Shown here piece by piece: positions 20,831 through 30,819 of a DNA stretch of 64,000 nt. The notes under the pieces were generated by a model that saw only the letters and a list, made by a program, of their open reading frames with translations, did not search any database and had not been told where the DNA came from. A program made the position numbers and the translations under genes. The stretch is from Hanleya hanleyi (Eukaryota; Mollusca; Polyplacophora; Lepidopleurida; Hanleyidae): NCBI GenBank assembly GCA_036873755.1, contig JAVTVY010018829.1, forward strand, positions 16,640-80,639, read 5' to 3'. The first letter of the stretch is position 1. The number at the start of each line of letters is the position of its first letter.

Positions 20831-23480
20831 CTATGAGTGTTTCTGTTTGATTCAGTTATGGAACCTGTGAGTGTGTCTGTGGTACTTGATTCAGTTATAA
20901 AGGAACCTGTGAGTATGTGGTACTTGAATCAGTTAAGGAACCCATGAATGTGTCGGTGGTACTTGATTCAGTTAAGAAACCAGTGTGTGTGTCTGTGATA
21001 CTTGATTCAGTTAAGAAACCTGTGAGTGTCAGTGGTACATGATTCAGCCAAGGAACCCATGAGTATGTCAGTGGTACTTGATTCAGTTAAGGAACCAGTG
21101 AGTCTGTCTTTGGTACTTGATTCAGTTATGGAACCAGTGACTGGGTCAGTGGAACTTGATTCAGTTAAGGAACCTGTAAAAGTGTCTGCGGTACTTGGTT
21201 CAATCAAGGAACCAGTGAATGTGTCTGTGGTACTTGATTCAGTTAAGGAACCAGTGAGTGTGTCTGTGGTACTTGATTCAGATAAGGAACCTGTGTGTCA
21301 GTGGTACCTGATTCAGTCAAGGAACCTGTGAGTGTGTTTGTGGTACTTGATTCAGTCAAGGAACCTGTGTGTGTCTGTGGTACCTGATTCAGTCAAGGAA
21401 CCTGTGAGTGTGTTTGTGGTACTTGATTCAGTCAAGGAAGCTGTGTGTGTCTGTGGTACTTGATTCAGTTAAAGGAACCTGTGAGTGTGTTTGTGGTGTG
21501 TGATTCTGCCAAGGAACCTGTGAGTGTGTTTGTGGTACTTGATTCAGTCAAGGAACCTGTGAGTGTGTCTGTTGTACTTGATCCAGTCAAGGAACCTGTG
21601 AGTGTGTCTGTGGTACTACTTGATTCAGTTATGGAACCTGTGAGTGTGTCTGTGGTACTTGATTCAGTTAAGTAACCTGTGAGTGTGTCTGTGATACTTG
21701 ATTCAGTTAAGTAACCTGTGAGTGTGTCTGTAATACTTGATTCAGTTAAGTAACTTGTGAGTGTGTTTGTGGTCTGTGATTCTGCCAAGGAACCTGTGAG
21801 TGTGTTTGTGGTACTTGATTCAGTCAAGGAACATGTGGGTGTGTCTGTGGTACTTGATTCAGTTAAGGAACCTGTGAGTGTGTCTTTGGTACTTGATAAT
21901 ATTAAGGAACCTATGAGTGTGTCAATGTTACTTGATTCAGTTAAGGAACCAGTGAGTGTGTCTGTGGTACTTGATTCAGTTAAGGAACCTGTGAGTGTGT
22001 TTGTGGTGTGTGATTCTGCCAAGGAACCTGCGAGTGTATTTGTGGTACTTGATTCTGTCAAGGAACCTGTGAGTGTTTCTGTTGTACTTGATTCAGTCGA
22101 GGAACCTGTGAGTGTGTCTGTGGTACTTGATTCAGTTATGGAACCTGTGAGTGTGTCTGTGGTAGTTGATTCAGTTAAGTAACCTGTGAGTGTGTCTGTG
22201 ATACTTGATTCAGTTAAGTAACCTGTGAGTGTGTCTGTGGTACTTGATTCAGTTATGGAACCTGTGAGAGTGTCTGTGGTACTCGATTCAGTCAAGGAAC
22301 GTGTAAGTGTGTCTGGTACTTGATTCAGTCAAGGAACATGTGAGTGTGTCTGTGGTACTTGATTCAGTTAAGGAACCTGTGAGTGTGTCTGTGGTACTTG
22401 ATTCAGTTTAGGAACCTGTGAGTGTGTTTGTGGTGTGTGATTCTGCCAAGGAACCTGTGAGTGTGTTTGTGTTACTTGATTCAGTCAAAGAACCCGTGAG
22501 TGTGTCTGTTGTACTTGATTCAGTCAAGGAATCTGTGAGTGTGTCTGTGGTACTTGATTCAGTCAAGGAACCTGTGAGTGTGTCTGTGGTACTGGATTCA
22601 GTTAAGTAACCTGTGAGTGTGTCTGTGATACTTGATTCAGTTAAGTAACTTGTGAGTGTGTTTGTGGTGTGTGATTCTGCCAAGGAACCTGTGAGTGTGT
22701 TTGTGGTACTTGATTCAGTCAAGGAACCCGTGAGTGTGTCTGTTGTACTTTATTCAGTCAAGGAACCTGTGAGTGTGTCTGTGGTACTTGATTCAGTTAA
22801 GGAACCTGTGAGTGTGTATGTGGTACTTGATTCAGTTTAGGAACCTGTGAGTGTGTTTGTGGTGTGTGATTCTGCCAAGGAACCTGTGAGTGTGTTTGTG
22901 GTACTTGATTCAGTTATGGAACCTGTGAGAGTGTCTGTGGTACTCGATTCAGTCAAGGAATGTGTAAGTGTGTCTGTGGTACTTGATTCAGTCAAGGAAC
23001 CCGTGAGTGTGTCTCCGGTACTCGATTCAGTTACTCAACTGGTTAGTGTGTCAGTGGTACTCGATTGAGTTAAGGAACCTGTGTGTTTGTGATACTTGAT
23101 CCAGTAAAGGAATCAATGAGTGTGTCTGTGCTACTTGATTCAGTTAAGGAACCTGTGAGTGTGTCTCTGATTCCTGATTCGGTTAAGGAATGTGTGAGTG
23201 TGTCTGTACTACTTAATTAAGTCAAGGAACCCATGAGTGTGTCTGTGGTACTTGATTCAGTTAAGGAACTGGTGAGTGTGTTTGTGGTATGTGGTGAAGT
23301 AGCAGGAACACAACTGGGCTGGGTGGTGCTTAGTTGGTTCGTCGTGATATAGCTAAAATATTGTTGAAAGCGACGTTAAACTCTATTCACTCACTCACTT
23401 GTGGTATGTGATTCAGTCAAGGAACCTGTGATTGTGTCTGTGGTACTTGATTCAGCTAACCTGTGAGTATGTCTGTGGTA
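20830..23480 (+). repeat. 39 bp minisatellite (about 60 units) with higher-order structure
   Basis: The core unit is GAACCTGTGAGTGTGTCTGT followed by GGTACTTGATTCAGTTAAG. Because 39 is divisible by three and the unit has no stop in one frame of each strand, both strands show long frames. The plus strand repeats EPVSVSVVLDSVK; the minus strand (276 codons at 21465-22295) repeats LTESSTTDTLTGS. A variant unit with GTGTGTGATTCTGCCAAG recurs at about 21490, 21775, 22005, 22435, 22670 and 22857, showing higher-order duplication. Frames are broken by TAA variants and indels, and no start, signal peptide or splice structure supports a gene. The array lies in MRPL24 intron 1 and resumes briefly at 23816-23920. 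Confidence 0.9.
23295..23400 (+). mobile_element. SINE 3' region inserted in the minisatellite
   Basis: GAAGTAGCAGGAACACAACT, CGTCGTGATATAGC, TGTTGAAAGCGACGTTAAA and a CACTCACTCACT tail. A near-identical piece with the same 5' limit lies at 29347-29455, and the same tail ends the element at 55780-56085. The minisatellite continues on both sides. Confidence 0.75.
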
Positions 23481-23494
23481 CGTGATTCAGTTAT

Positions 23495-23814
23495 GGGAGC
23501 TTCTTGAAATTAGGGCAGGAGTTCCTTGGTAGGAATGGCATATGCCGGTTATCCAAATGGGATACACCATGCCCAGTTTGGTGCTCTGATCTGGATGGAT
23601 TAGAGTGCCAATTAGAATGGCATACATTGTAAATTGGAATGGCATATGCCATTCCCCTCATGCCATTGCATGGTATGGCATAAGCCATCCTTTGTCTACC
23701 AAGTTCCAAAAATTATGACATGGAGTTCCTAGAAGTTTCAACTCAGTGCACCATGCCTCTCTGTTTGGAATGCCAATGCCATTTCCTAGCATGCCCTAAT
23801 TTCAAGAAGCTCCC
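23495..23814. mobile_element. 320 bp foldback element inserted in the minisatellite
   Basis: GGGAGCTTCTTGAAATTAGG at the left is mirrored by CCTAATTTCAAGAAGCTCCC at the right. The interior has multiple GGAATGGCATATGCC-like palindromic words. Minisatellite units stop at its left edge and resume (AAAGGAACCTGTG) at its right edge, so the insertion limits are clear. Confidence 0.8.
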
Positions 23815-24159
23815 AAAGGAACCTGTGATTGTGTTTGTGGTACCTGATTCAGTTATTAAGGAACCTGTGAGTGTGTCTGTGGTACCTGATTCAGTTGAGA
23901 AACCTGTGAGTGTGTGGTATGGCATATCACGTTGGGCACACCTGTGTTTGCGTGTGGGCAAATTGCTGTGCATGTACCCGGTACTGAGAAATTTAGGTGC
24001 ACACTGTGCATGTAAGGTTTTTGTCCAAATTCGAGCCTTGTACATAAATCCCACAAGAAACTGTGCATGTAGGTATACATAGAAGAATAAAGTTCATTTT
24101 CATCATTGATTCTGTGAAATATTTGCTGAGAAATGAGAGCTTTATATTTTATATTGTGT

Positions 24160-24221
24160 GTTCTTTCATGCCATTGTAGGCCAAGTCTTCAACAAGATCT
24201 GTTTGCACCAGCTCCCACAAG
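24160..24221 (+). promoter_or_regulatory. Possible splice acceptor and 5' leader of the adenosine kinase gene
   Basis: TTCTTTCATGCCATTGTAG ends at 24179 and looks like a functional 3' splice site. It would place 42 bases of leader before the ATG at 24222. If used, a 5' untranslated exon lies upstream, possibly one borrowed from the host gene. The site could also be fortuitous. Confidence 0.45.
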
Positions 24222-25280
24222 ATGGCTGAGCCCAATGCTGCCCCAGGCCAGGAGGGGATACAAGAGGGAATTCTACTGGGCATAGGGAACCCCCTGCTTG
24301 ACATATCCGTATACGGAGATGAGACAATCTTGGAGAAATACAATCTCAAGGCGGATAATGCCATCTTGGCAGAGAGCCAGCATGATGAATTGTTTCGGGA
24401 TTTGGTGGAAAACTACCAGCCAGAATATTTACCAGGAGGCGCCACCCAGAACTCCATTCGTGTGGCACAGTGGCTTTTACAAAAACCAAAGGCGACCTCA
24501 TTCATAGGTGCTGTGGGGGACGATGATTTTGGTAGGATATTACGAGAAGTAGGTCAGCGGATCGGGGTTGATGTTGTGTACGAGGTCGTGCCCAAGGAAG
24601 AAACAGGTGTCTGTGCCGCAGTGATTACAAATGAAGACCGCTCGCTCGTCTCTAAGCTGGGGGCAGCAAAAATGCTCAATCTGGACTTCGTAACGAGGCC
24701 AGACATCTGGAGTTATGTCGAGCGGGCGAAGTATTTCTACATTGGCGGATATGTGCTTCCTGTTTGTCCAGATGCCGTCAAGAAGGTGTTGGAGCATGCG
24801 GCAGCCAATGATAAAACTGTTGTGATGAATCTGCATGCCACGTACCTGTGTGAATATTTTGTCCATAAAGATCTGAACATCTTGCCTTATGTGGACGTGA
24901 TCGTGGGGAATGGACCTGAAGCCAGGAAACTTGCTGAAGGGCTGGGAATGGGGACGCAAGTGACCCCAGAGATTGCTCTCAAAACGTGCGCTCTGCCAAA
25001 GGCCAACTCAAAGCGAGGCAGAATAGTGGTGTTCACGCAAGGCAGGAAGCCAGTCTTCATGGCCCACGATGGCACAGTTAGCGAACACACCATATGTCCA
25101 CTTGACACGGCCCTAATCAAGGACACTAATGGCTGTGGGGACGCCTTTGTAGGGGGTTACCTCTCCCAGCTTGTACAGGGTAAACCCCTAGAGGATTGCA
25201 TCAGATATGGGCTATATGCCTCAAAAGTGGTTATCCAGCATTTTGGTTGTACGTACCCCACAGTACCAGACTTTGAATAA
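24222..25280 (+). CDS. ADK: Adenosine kinase, intact intronless gene nested in MRPL24 intron 1
   Basis: The 352-residue product matches adenosine kinase along its full length (family about 345), a PfkB-type sugar kinase that phosphorylates adenosine to AMP in purine salvage. Visible motifs are GNPLLD (22-27, nucleoside side), GGATQNSIRVAQWL (72-85), PYVDVIVGN (222-230) with NGPE keeping the NxxE Mg/phosphate motif, and FTQGR (271-275). The anion-hole/catalytic block DTNGCGDAFVGG (301-312) keeps the catalytic Asp307; the usual GAGD reads GCGD. The ATG follows CACAAG, with a possible splice acceptor 42 bases upstream. Animal ADK genes normally have many introns, so one open exon points to a retrocopy kept under selection. 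An AATAAA overlaps the stop codon (25276-25281). No terminal poly(A) or target duplication was seen. GC content is clearly higher than in the flanks. Confidence 0.95.
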   Translation: MAEPNAAPGQEGIQEGILLGIGNPLLDISVYGDETILEKYNLKADNAILAESQHDELFRDLVENYQPEYLPGGATQNSIRVAQWLLQKPKATSFIGAVGDDDFGRILREVGQRIGVDVVYEVVPKEETGVCAAVITNEDRSLVSKLGAAKMLNLDFVTRPDIWSYVERAKYFYIGGYVLPVCPDAVKKVLEHAAANDKTVVMNLHATYLCEYFVHKDLNILPYVDVIVGNGPEARKLAEGLGMGTQVTPEIALKTCALPKANSKRGRIVVFTQGRKPVFMAHDGTVSEHTICPLDTALIKDTNGCGDAFVGGYLSQLVQGKPLEDCIRYGLYASKVVIQHFGCTYPTVPDFE

Positions 25281-25309
25281 ATAATACCTCATATTAATTT
25301 ATATATAGA

Positions 25310-25525
25310 TACGGCATACCAGGTTCTCATCAGATCAGCGTAGTGGAGCAACACTGAGCCCAGTCAATACTTGGATGAGTGACGGGTGCTGTACTGACTG
25401 GGATCATCAGTGTCCAGGATAATAGGTTGGGTTCATGTCCTGGCACATGTAGGCACAGCCGCGACCTAAAAATTGTCGAAAACGACGTTTTTCTTACTCG
25501 CTCACTCACTCACTCACTCATGCTA
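25310..25525 (+). mobile_element. 5S-rRNA-derived SINE
   Basis: Positions 25310-25398 follow 5S rRNA: TACGGCATACCA at the start, TCATCAGATCAGCG, AGCAACACTGAGCC, then the internal-control region AATACTTGGATGAGTGACGG and GTGCTGTACTG. This head is followed by a body and by GTCGAAAACGACGTT with a (CACT)n tail. It therefore belongs to the SINE3-type class, using the 5S promoter. It starts only 30 bases after the adenosine kinase stop codon and may be part of that transcript's 3' UTR. Confidence 0.8.
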
Positions 25526-26419
25526 ATACAACAGTTTCCTAATTATTCACAAGTTCAACCTTTTCATGAAATTTGGCTCAGTTTTTGTTAACCAGAAAAT
25601 ATGGATAAAGCATTAATTCTGTAAGTTTATTTTATCTTATATGTAGGCCTATACTTAAAATTTTGAAGCAATGAGATTACTGGCAAATTAAAATAGGTTG
25701 GAACAACCTGTATGAGAGTTAGAGATGTAAATATTGATAATCCTATCCTTTCTAAATGATCTCAACATAAAGTTGAAATTAATTGTTCTCCCCAATGACT
25801 ATTTGATCTCAATTGAGTTCTATATCAATAACAGTGCATCATGGCATATTATCCAGTGCATCATGGGATATCTTCCAGTTTTTGAAAACTTTGATTGGTC
25901 AATTAATATCTTCAAATTGAAATGCGAGAATTTCATTGGCTTTTTAAGAAAATTGGAAGACCATCCAGCCAATCAGAGAGTTACCATGGTTACTGTATAG
26001 GTACATTGATAACTACATGTACCTGCATCTGTACATCAGGCCAGGGCTGATGCAGGTTAATTATGCAGCCCACATATCTGTACCTAAATCAGAAAGACTT
26101 CAGGCAAACATGGATATTATTGCCCCAAATACATGAAATATGATGTTCATTGTTGAAATTCCATGAAAGAGCTCTTATTGTGTACTTTTTCTAAACTTTT
26201 AGAGGTCAAGTTTTTGATATATTTGTTCATTATTTTTGTTTCATTTTTTTATTTTCATTTTTTAGCATTAAAAATCACTTGGTCAGGCAGGTTCCTCCTC
26301 AAATAAGTGCCATATTTGAGTCAAAGCCTGTCTAATTATGGAGTTATTTTCTCTAATTTGGGCTCAGGCCAAAATTGCCAAGCCAAATAGAGGGTGTGCC
26401 CAAATTAGGGAGATAATTA
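25526..26419. other. No gene seen
   Basis: AT-rich intronic sequence. GCATCATGG(C/G)ATAT occurs twice near 25837-25870. No supported gene. Confidence 0.4.
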
Positions 26420-26425
26420 GTCCTG

Positions 26426-27819
26426 CAGGCCTTATTTTTTGGCGCGAACGCTCGTTCAGGTTACGTGAAGGTTACGCAAATCATATTTTACGCGAACGGT
26501 CACCGTTCACGTGGGGCGAATTTGATCTGCCCGCAAGTCACAAGTCGGCATTGTCTGTCTGCACAAAGTGAAAATAAAATAAAAAGTGGCGACAGCGATA
26601 TTTCCGCGTATACCGTCCACTTTCTCTTTCTCCTTTTGTCGACTGGCAGGCTAATTTACATGGCCGTGGTTGTTCGATAAATCATGAATTGCTTATGGCC
26701 TAGTTAAATTGTTTGTGTCGGAGTGGTTTCGTTTTCACTGGCCACACAATTACGCATGCCCAGATGGAAATAGGTCGGCACTGAAACTATTTGCCGAGAA
26801 GTGGAGACTGTCTGGTCGTTGGAATGGACCAATAAATTGAAATAATGGAGGTTATTTGATGCACAATAAATCATTTTGAAACCCTGAACATACATTCAGA
26901 ACATATTTGGCATTTTACAGCTTTAGAAATATTTAGGAATCGCATTTCGGCAAAAATAATGTACCGTAAAACTCACGTAAGCACTGGAATTTTATCACGT
27001 TTAGAATACTACCGATGCCGATAGACGGTCTGTTTTGCTTCATCTCGACTAAATAACTCGTCTGAATTCTTATAGATGTCACGGTATGTATTCCTGGTTA
27101 CTCGTAGCATAACGAATATTGAATATTTATTAAAAATTCCAAGTGAATCGGTAAAAATCCTTTTGTTTACGCGACGTGTGGCTTACCTCAGCAAAACCAA
27201 ACGACATTTAACGATATTTTATGTTAATGAGCAGTTGGAGCAGTTTGACCAATCAGGAAGTCGGGTTACGTCAGGTGACCAGCATTTTCGCGCGCGGGTT
27301 TATTGGGGTTGAATGAGAAGGATTCGAAACACATGACCATTTTCACCCAATAAAATCGACGCATTTTTACTATTGACCTGAAATAAGGTTGTGTTGAAAT
27401 GAAAGCAGAGTTGTTGCCCTTCAATTTGATATCTTTAACGTGGGGAGGGGCTTCCGGGATTTCGTTGCAGAAGCTTGTAAACAAGGTGCGTTTTACGCGT
27501 TTCAACAAACTTTTCTGAATAAATGACGCTCTGTTTTACATTTGTAGACGATCTTCACATAACTAAGCGTATTTTTTAGTAATAAACACCGAACTCACGT
27601 GAAATAATTAATGAAATAATACGTTTTATTTGGAGTAAGCCGTGTCTGGTTTGATTTTTCCACACGTGGCTCCAAATTGTTTCGAAAATTTACGTAACCT
27701 TTCACGTAACCGATCGGTTACGCAACGAAGTTGGTGCGTAACCGAACGATCGGTTACGTACGCTAAAAATCACGCGAACGGTAAATCGTTCACGCCAGAT
27801 TTTGAAAAAATAAGGCCTG
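26426..27819. mobile_element. 1.39 kb non-autonomous DNA transposon, CAGGCCTTATTTTTT ends, 6 bp TSD
   Basis: The left end CAGGCCTTATTTTTTGGCGC is mirrored at the right by AAAAAATAAGGCCTG. GTCCTG flanks both ends (26420-26425 and 27820-27825). The sub-terminal regions are rich in GTTACG, GCGAACG and CGATCGGTTACG, much higher in CpG than the surroundings. No transposase is visible. Confidence 0.8.
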
Positions 27820-27954
27820 GTCCTGTCAACACCAGGCCTATCCGATGGCATCTGTATTTAAGAATTTCCCCAAATTAGGGAGACATTTTTACTTGAATTA
27901 CAATCCTGTATATCAGGTTCAGTAATTTCACAGTTTCACATTCTAGATATATTA

Positions 27955-29530
27955 TCGCATTCAAAGTTTGATGTAGGCATTGTGGTACATTTAAACTTTG
28001 ATTGTAGACATTGTGACATGTTTGAACCTTGAATATAGACATATGTGGCACATTTAAACTTTGATTGTAAACATTTTATCACATTCTGTAGACATTGTAG
28101 CACATTTAAACTTTGAATGTAGACATTTTATCACATTTTGACTTTGATGTAGACAATTATGGCACAGATAAACTTTAAATGCAGACATTATGTCACATTC
28201 AAACTTGGATGTAGACATTGAATCACACTGAAACGTTGAACATTCAATGCAGACATTGTATCACGTTCAAACATTGCATGCTGGCATTGTTTCACATTCA
28301 AACTTTGATTGCAGACCTTGTATAACATTCAAACTTTGCTTGTTGCCATTGTGTCACATTCAAACTTTGAATGTGGACATTGTATCACATCCAAACTTTG
28401 CATTTTGACATTGTATCACATTCAAACTTTGAAGGCAGACATTGTATCACATTCAAACTTTGTATGTTGACATTGTGTCACATTCAAACTTTGCATGTTG
28501 ACATTGTGTCACATTCAAACTTTGCATGTTGACATTGTGTCACATTCAAACTTTGCATGTTGACATTGTGTCACATTCAAACTTTGTATGTTGACATTGT
28601 ATCACATTCAAACTTTGTATGTTGACAATGTATCACATTCAAACTTCGTATGTTGACATTGTCACATTCAAACTTTGCATGTTGACATTGTATCACATTC
28701 AAACTTTGTATGTTGACATTGTGTCACATTCAAACTTTGCAAGTTGACATTGTGTCACATTCAGACTTTGAAAGCAGACATTGTCACATTCAAACTTTGC
28801 ATGTTGACATTGTATCACATTCAAACTTTGTATGTTGACATTGTGTCACATTCAAACTTTGCATGTTGACATTGTGTCACATTCAAACTTTGTATGTTGA
28901 CATTGTATCACATTCAAACTTTGTATGTTGACAATGTATCACATTCAAACTTTGTATGTTGACATTGTGTCACATTCAAACTTTGCATGTTGACATTGTA
29001 TCACATTCAAACTTTGCATGTTGACATTGTGTCACATTCAAACTGCATGTTGACATTGTGTCACATTCAAACTTTGTATGTTGGCATTGTTTCACATTCA
29101 AACTTTGACTGCAGACCTTGTATAACATTCAAACTTTGCTTGTTGCCATTGTGTCACATTCAAACTTTGAATGCAGACATTGTGTCACATTCAAACTTTG
29201 CATGCAGATATTGTATAACATTCAAACTCTGTGTGTTGACATTGTATCACATTCAGCCTCTTGTCTGTGTCTTGTGCGCTGTCCTCAGTGTTCTATAGGG
29301 TGGATGGAGGGTGTCTGGTTCCATGCTGCTTCAAAAATTTCTTCTTTGAAGTAGCAGGAACACAACTGGGCTGGGTGGTGCTTAGTTGGTTTGTCGTGAT
29401 ATAGCTGAAATATTGTTGAAAGCGACGTTAAATTCTATTCACTCACTCACTGACTTGTATCACATTCAAACCTTGAAGGCAGACATTGTATCACATTCAA
29501 TCTTTGAATGCATACATGATACCACATTCA
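27955..29530 (+). repeat. 31 bp minisatellite (about 45-50 units)
   Basis: The core unit is GTTGACATTGTGTCACATTC followed by AAACTTTGCAT. Units are diverged at the left edge (from about 27958), nearly uniform at 28430-29090 and diverged again at the right, the pattern expected when unequal exchange homogenises the centre. A SINE piece interrupts it at 29347-29455, and three decayed units follow (29456-29545). Apparent frames (78-103 codons) are repeat products. Confidence 0.9.
29347..29455 (+). mobile_element. SINE 3' region inserted in the 31 bp minisatellite
   Basis: Near-identical to 23295-23400, with the same left limit (GAAGTAGCAGGAACACAACT) and the same CACTCACTCACT tail. Confidence 0.75.
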
Positions 29531-29545
29531 AACTTTGAATTTAGA

Positions 29546-30813
29546 CATAGACATTACATTACCCATGATACTTTACATGTTCCTGCCAATTGTGTTGAAA
29601 TTAAAAAAAAATGTGTGCCAAAATCACTCTGATGCAACAATTACACAATGTGAACATATACAAGTGATATTATTTAATTTATCTAATGTGTGCTGTCAGG
29701 GTCGTCCATACACATTTTAATGTTTTTTTGGTTTTCTCAGGTTGCTTACATTATTATTATTTCCTGACAGGTGTTTATGTTGTGATGTTTATATTAAGAT
29801 ATGCATGTCAGAAATATTTTTGTGTGACTGTGGATACACATGATGCAAGTGACATCACATTGTGTTTGTATTAACTTATTCCATGGTGTATGTCGAATTG
29901 TATTTCCAAACCCTCACTTTGCCTATCAAAACAAGTAACATACAACTACAAAATCATATCATATATGTATTCCCAGTAGTATTGAGATTCACACTACTTC
30001 CTATCTCTCCTCCAACTGATCATTGGATAGTACCATTTCATTGCTCAGTTTATAATAGCCAGATTATTTATTATTATTAAGAGAGAAAAAAATCTCTTCT
30101 TCCTAAGGTGAGTGATCGCTCTCCAAGAGAGCGTTAGATCACTCACCTGGTAACTGCAAATGCAATTGAGCATGATATTGGAGAGACATTCGCGACTGCT
30201 CAACCTATTCTGTCGAAGTCATAGTACCTCGCGCATTAATGGTGTAAGGATTTTGCAGCTCTCAGCTGTAAACCGTGATTCGTCAGATGATGTTAATGGA
30301 ATAGATTTGTGACAACGTAGCAAATCGTCACAAGTCCGACATGCTTGTGGCGCTGTGCTCTAGTCTATCACTGAGATTGTCAAAATGAAAGCTGTAAAAC
30401 AAGAAGCAGGGTATAAAAAAAACCCTGCAATTTAGAAAATTATCTGGAATACAACAAAAACTTGCAATACTGCAGTTACAGTTTAAGCAAATTGCCCTGT
30501 ATTTATGTTTGATAACAAGAATTTTAGTCTTCATATACAAGATGTAAACTGGTACATTTAGCATGTTTAGAATAAGTACAGCGCTTGTTCCGAATCCGGA
30601 AATCCGACTCCCATCAGCACTCTTACCAAATAATACATGGGAATCCAACAGTCAAAAAAAAATATTTCCCATGAAATTTTAGCAATCTGTATTGAAATGA
30701 TACCTTTGCATTCTCGTGGAGTTGGATTGTGAGAATGTTTGGATTTCCATTTATTATGAAGTCCTAAGCCTTGTGTGCATAAAAATAAAATAATAGCATT
30801 CCGCTTCGAGGGT
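29546..30813. other. No gene seen; one hairpin
   Basis: A strong hairpin at 30109-30149 pairs GGTGAGTGATCGCTCTC with GAGAGCGTTAGATCACTCACC across a three-base loop. The remainder has no supported gene. Confidence 0.5.
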
Positions 30814-30819
30814 GATACA

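Noticed and set aside
21465..22295. 276-codon minus-strand frame of Ser/Thr-rich repeats as a mucin gene
   Set aside because: It is the reverse reading of a 39 bp minisatellite whose unit is a multiple of three. The array continues beyond the frame in broken phases, and there is no signal peptide or splice structure.
25310..25398. Functional 5S rRNA gene
   Set aside because: Similarity to 5S is clear, but it has internal deletions, no T-run terminator after the gene and a SINE body and tail.
28987..29298. 103-codon Cys/His-containing frame as a zinc-finger-like protein
   Set aside because: The regular Cys/His spacing comes from the 31 bp minisatellite unit, not from finger motifs.
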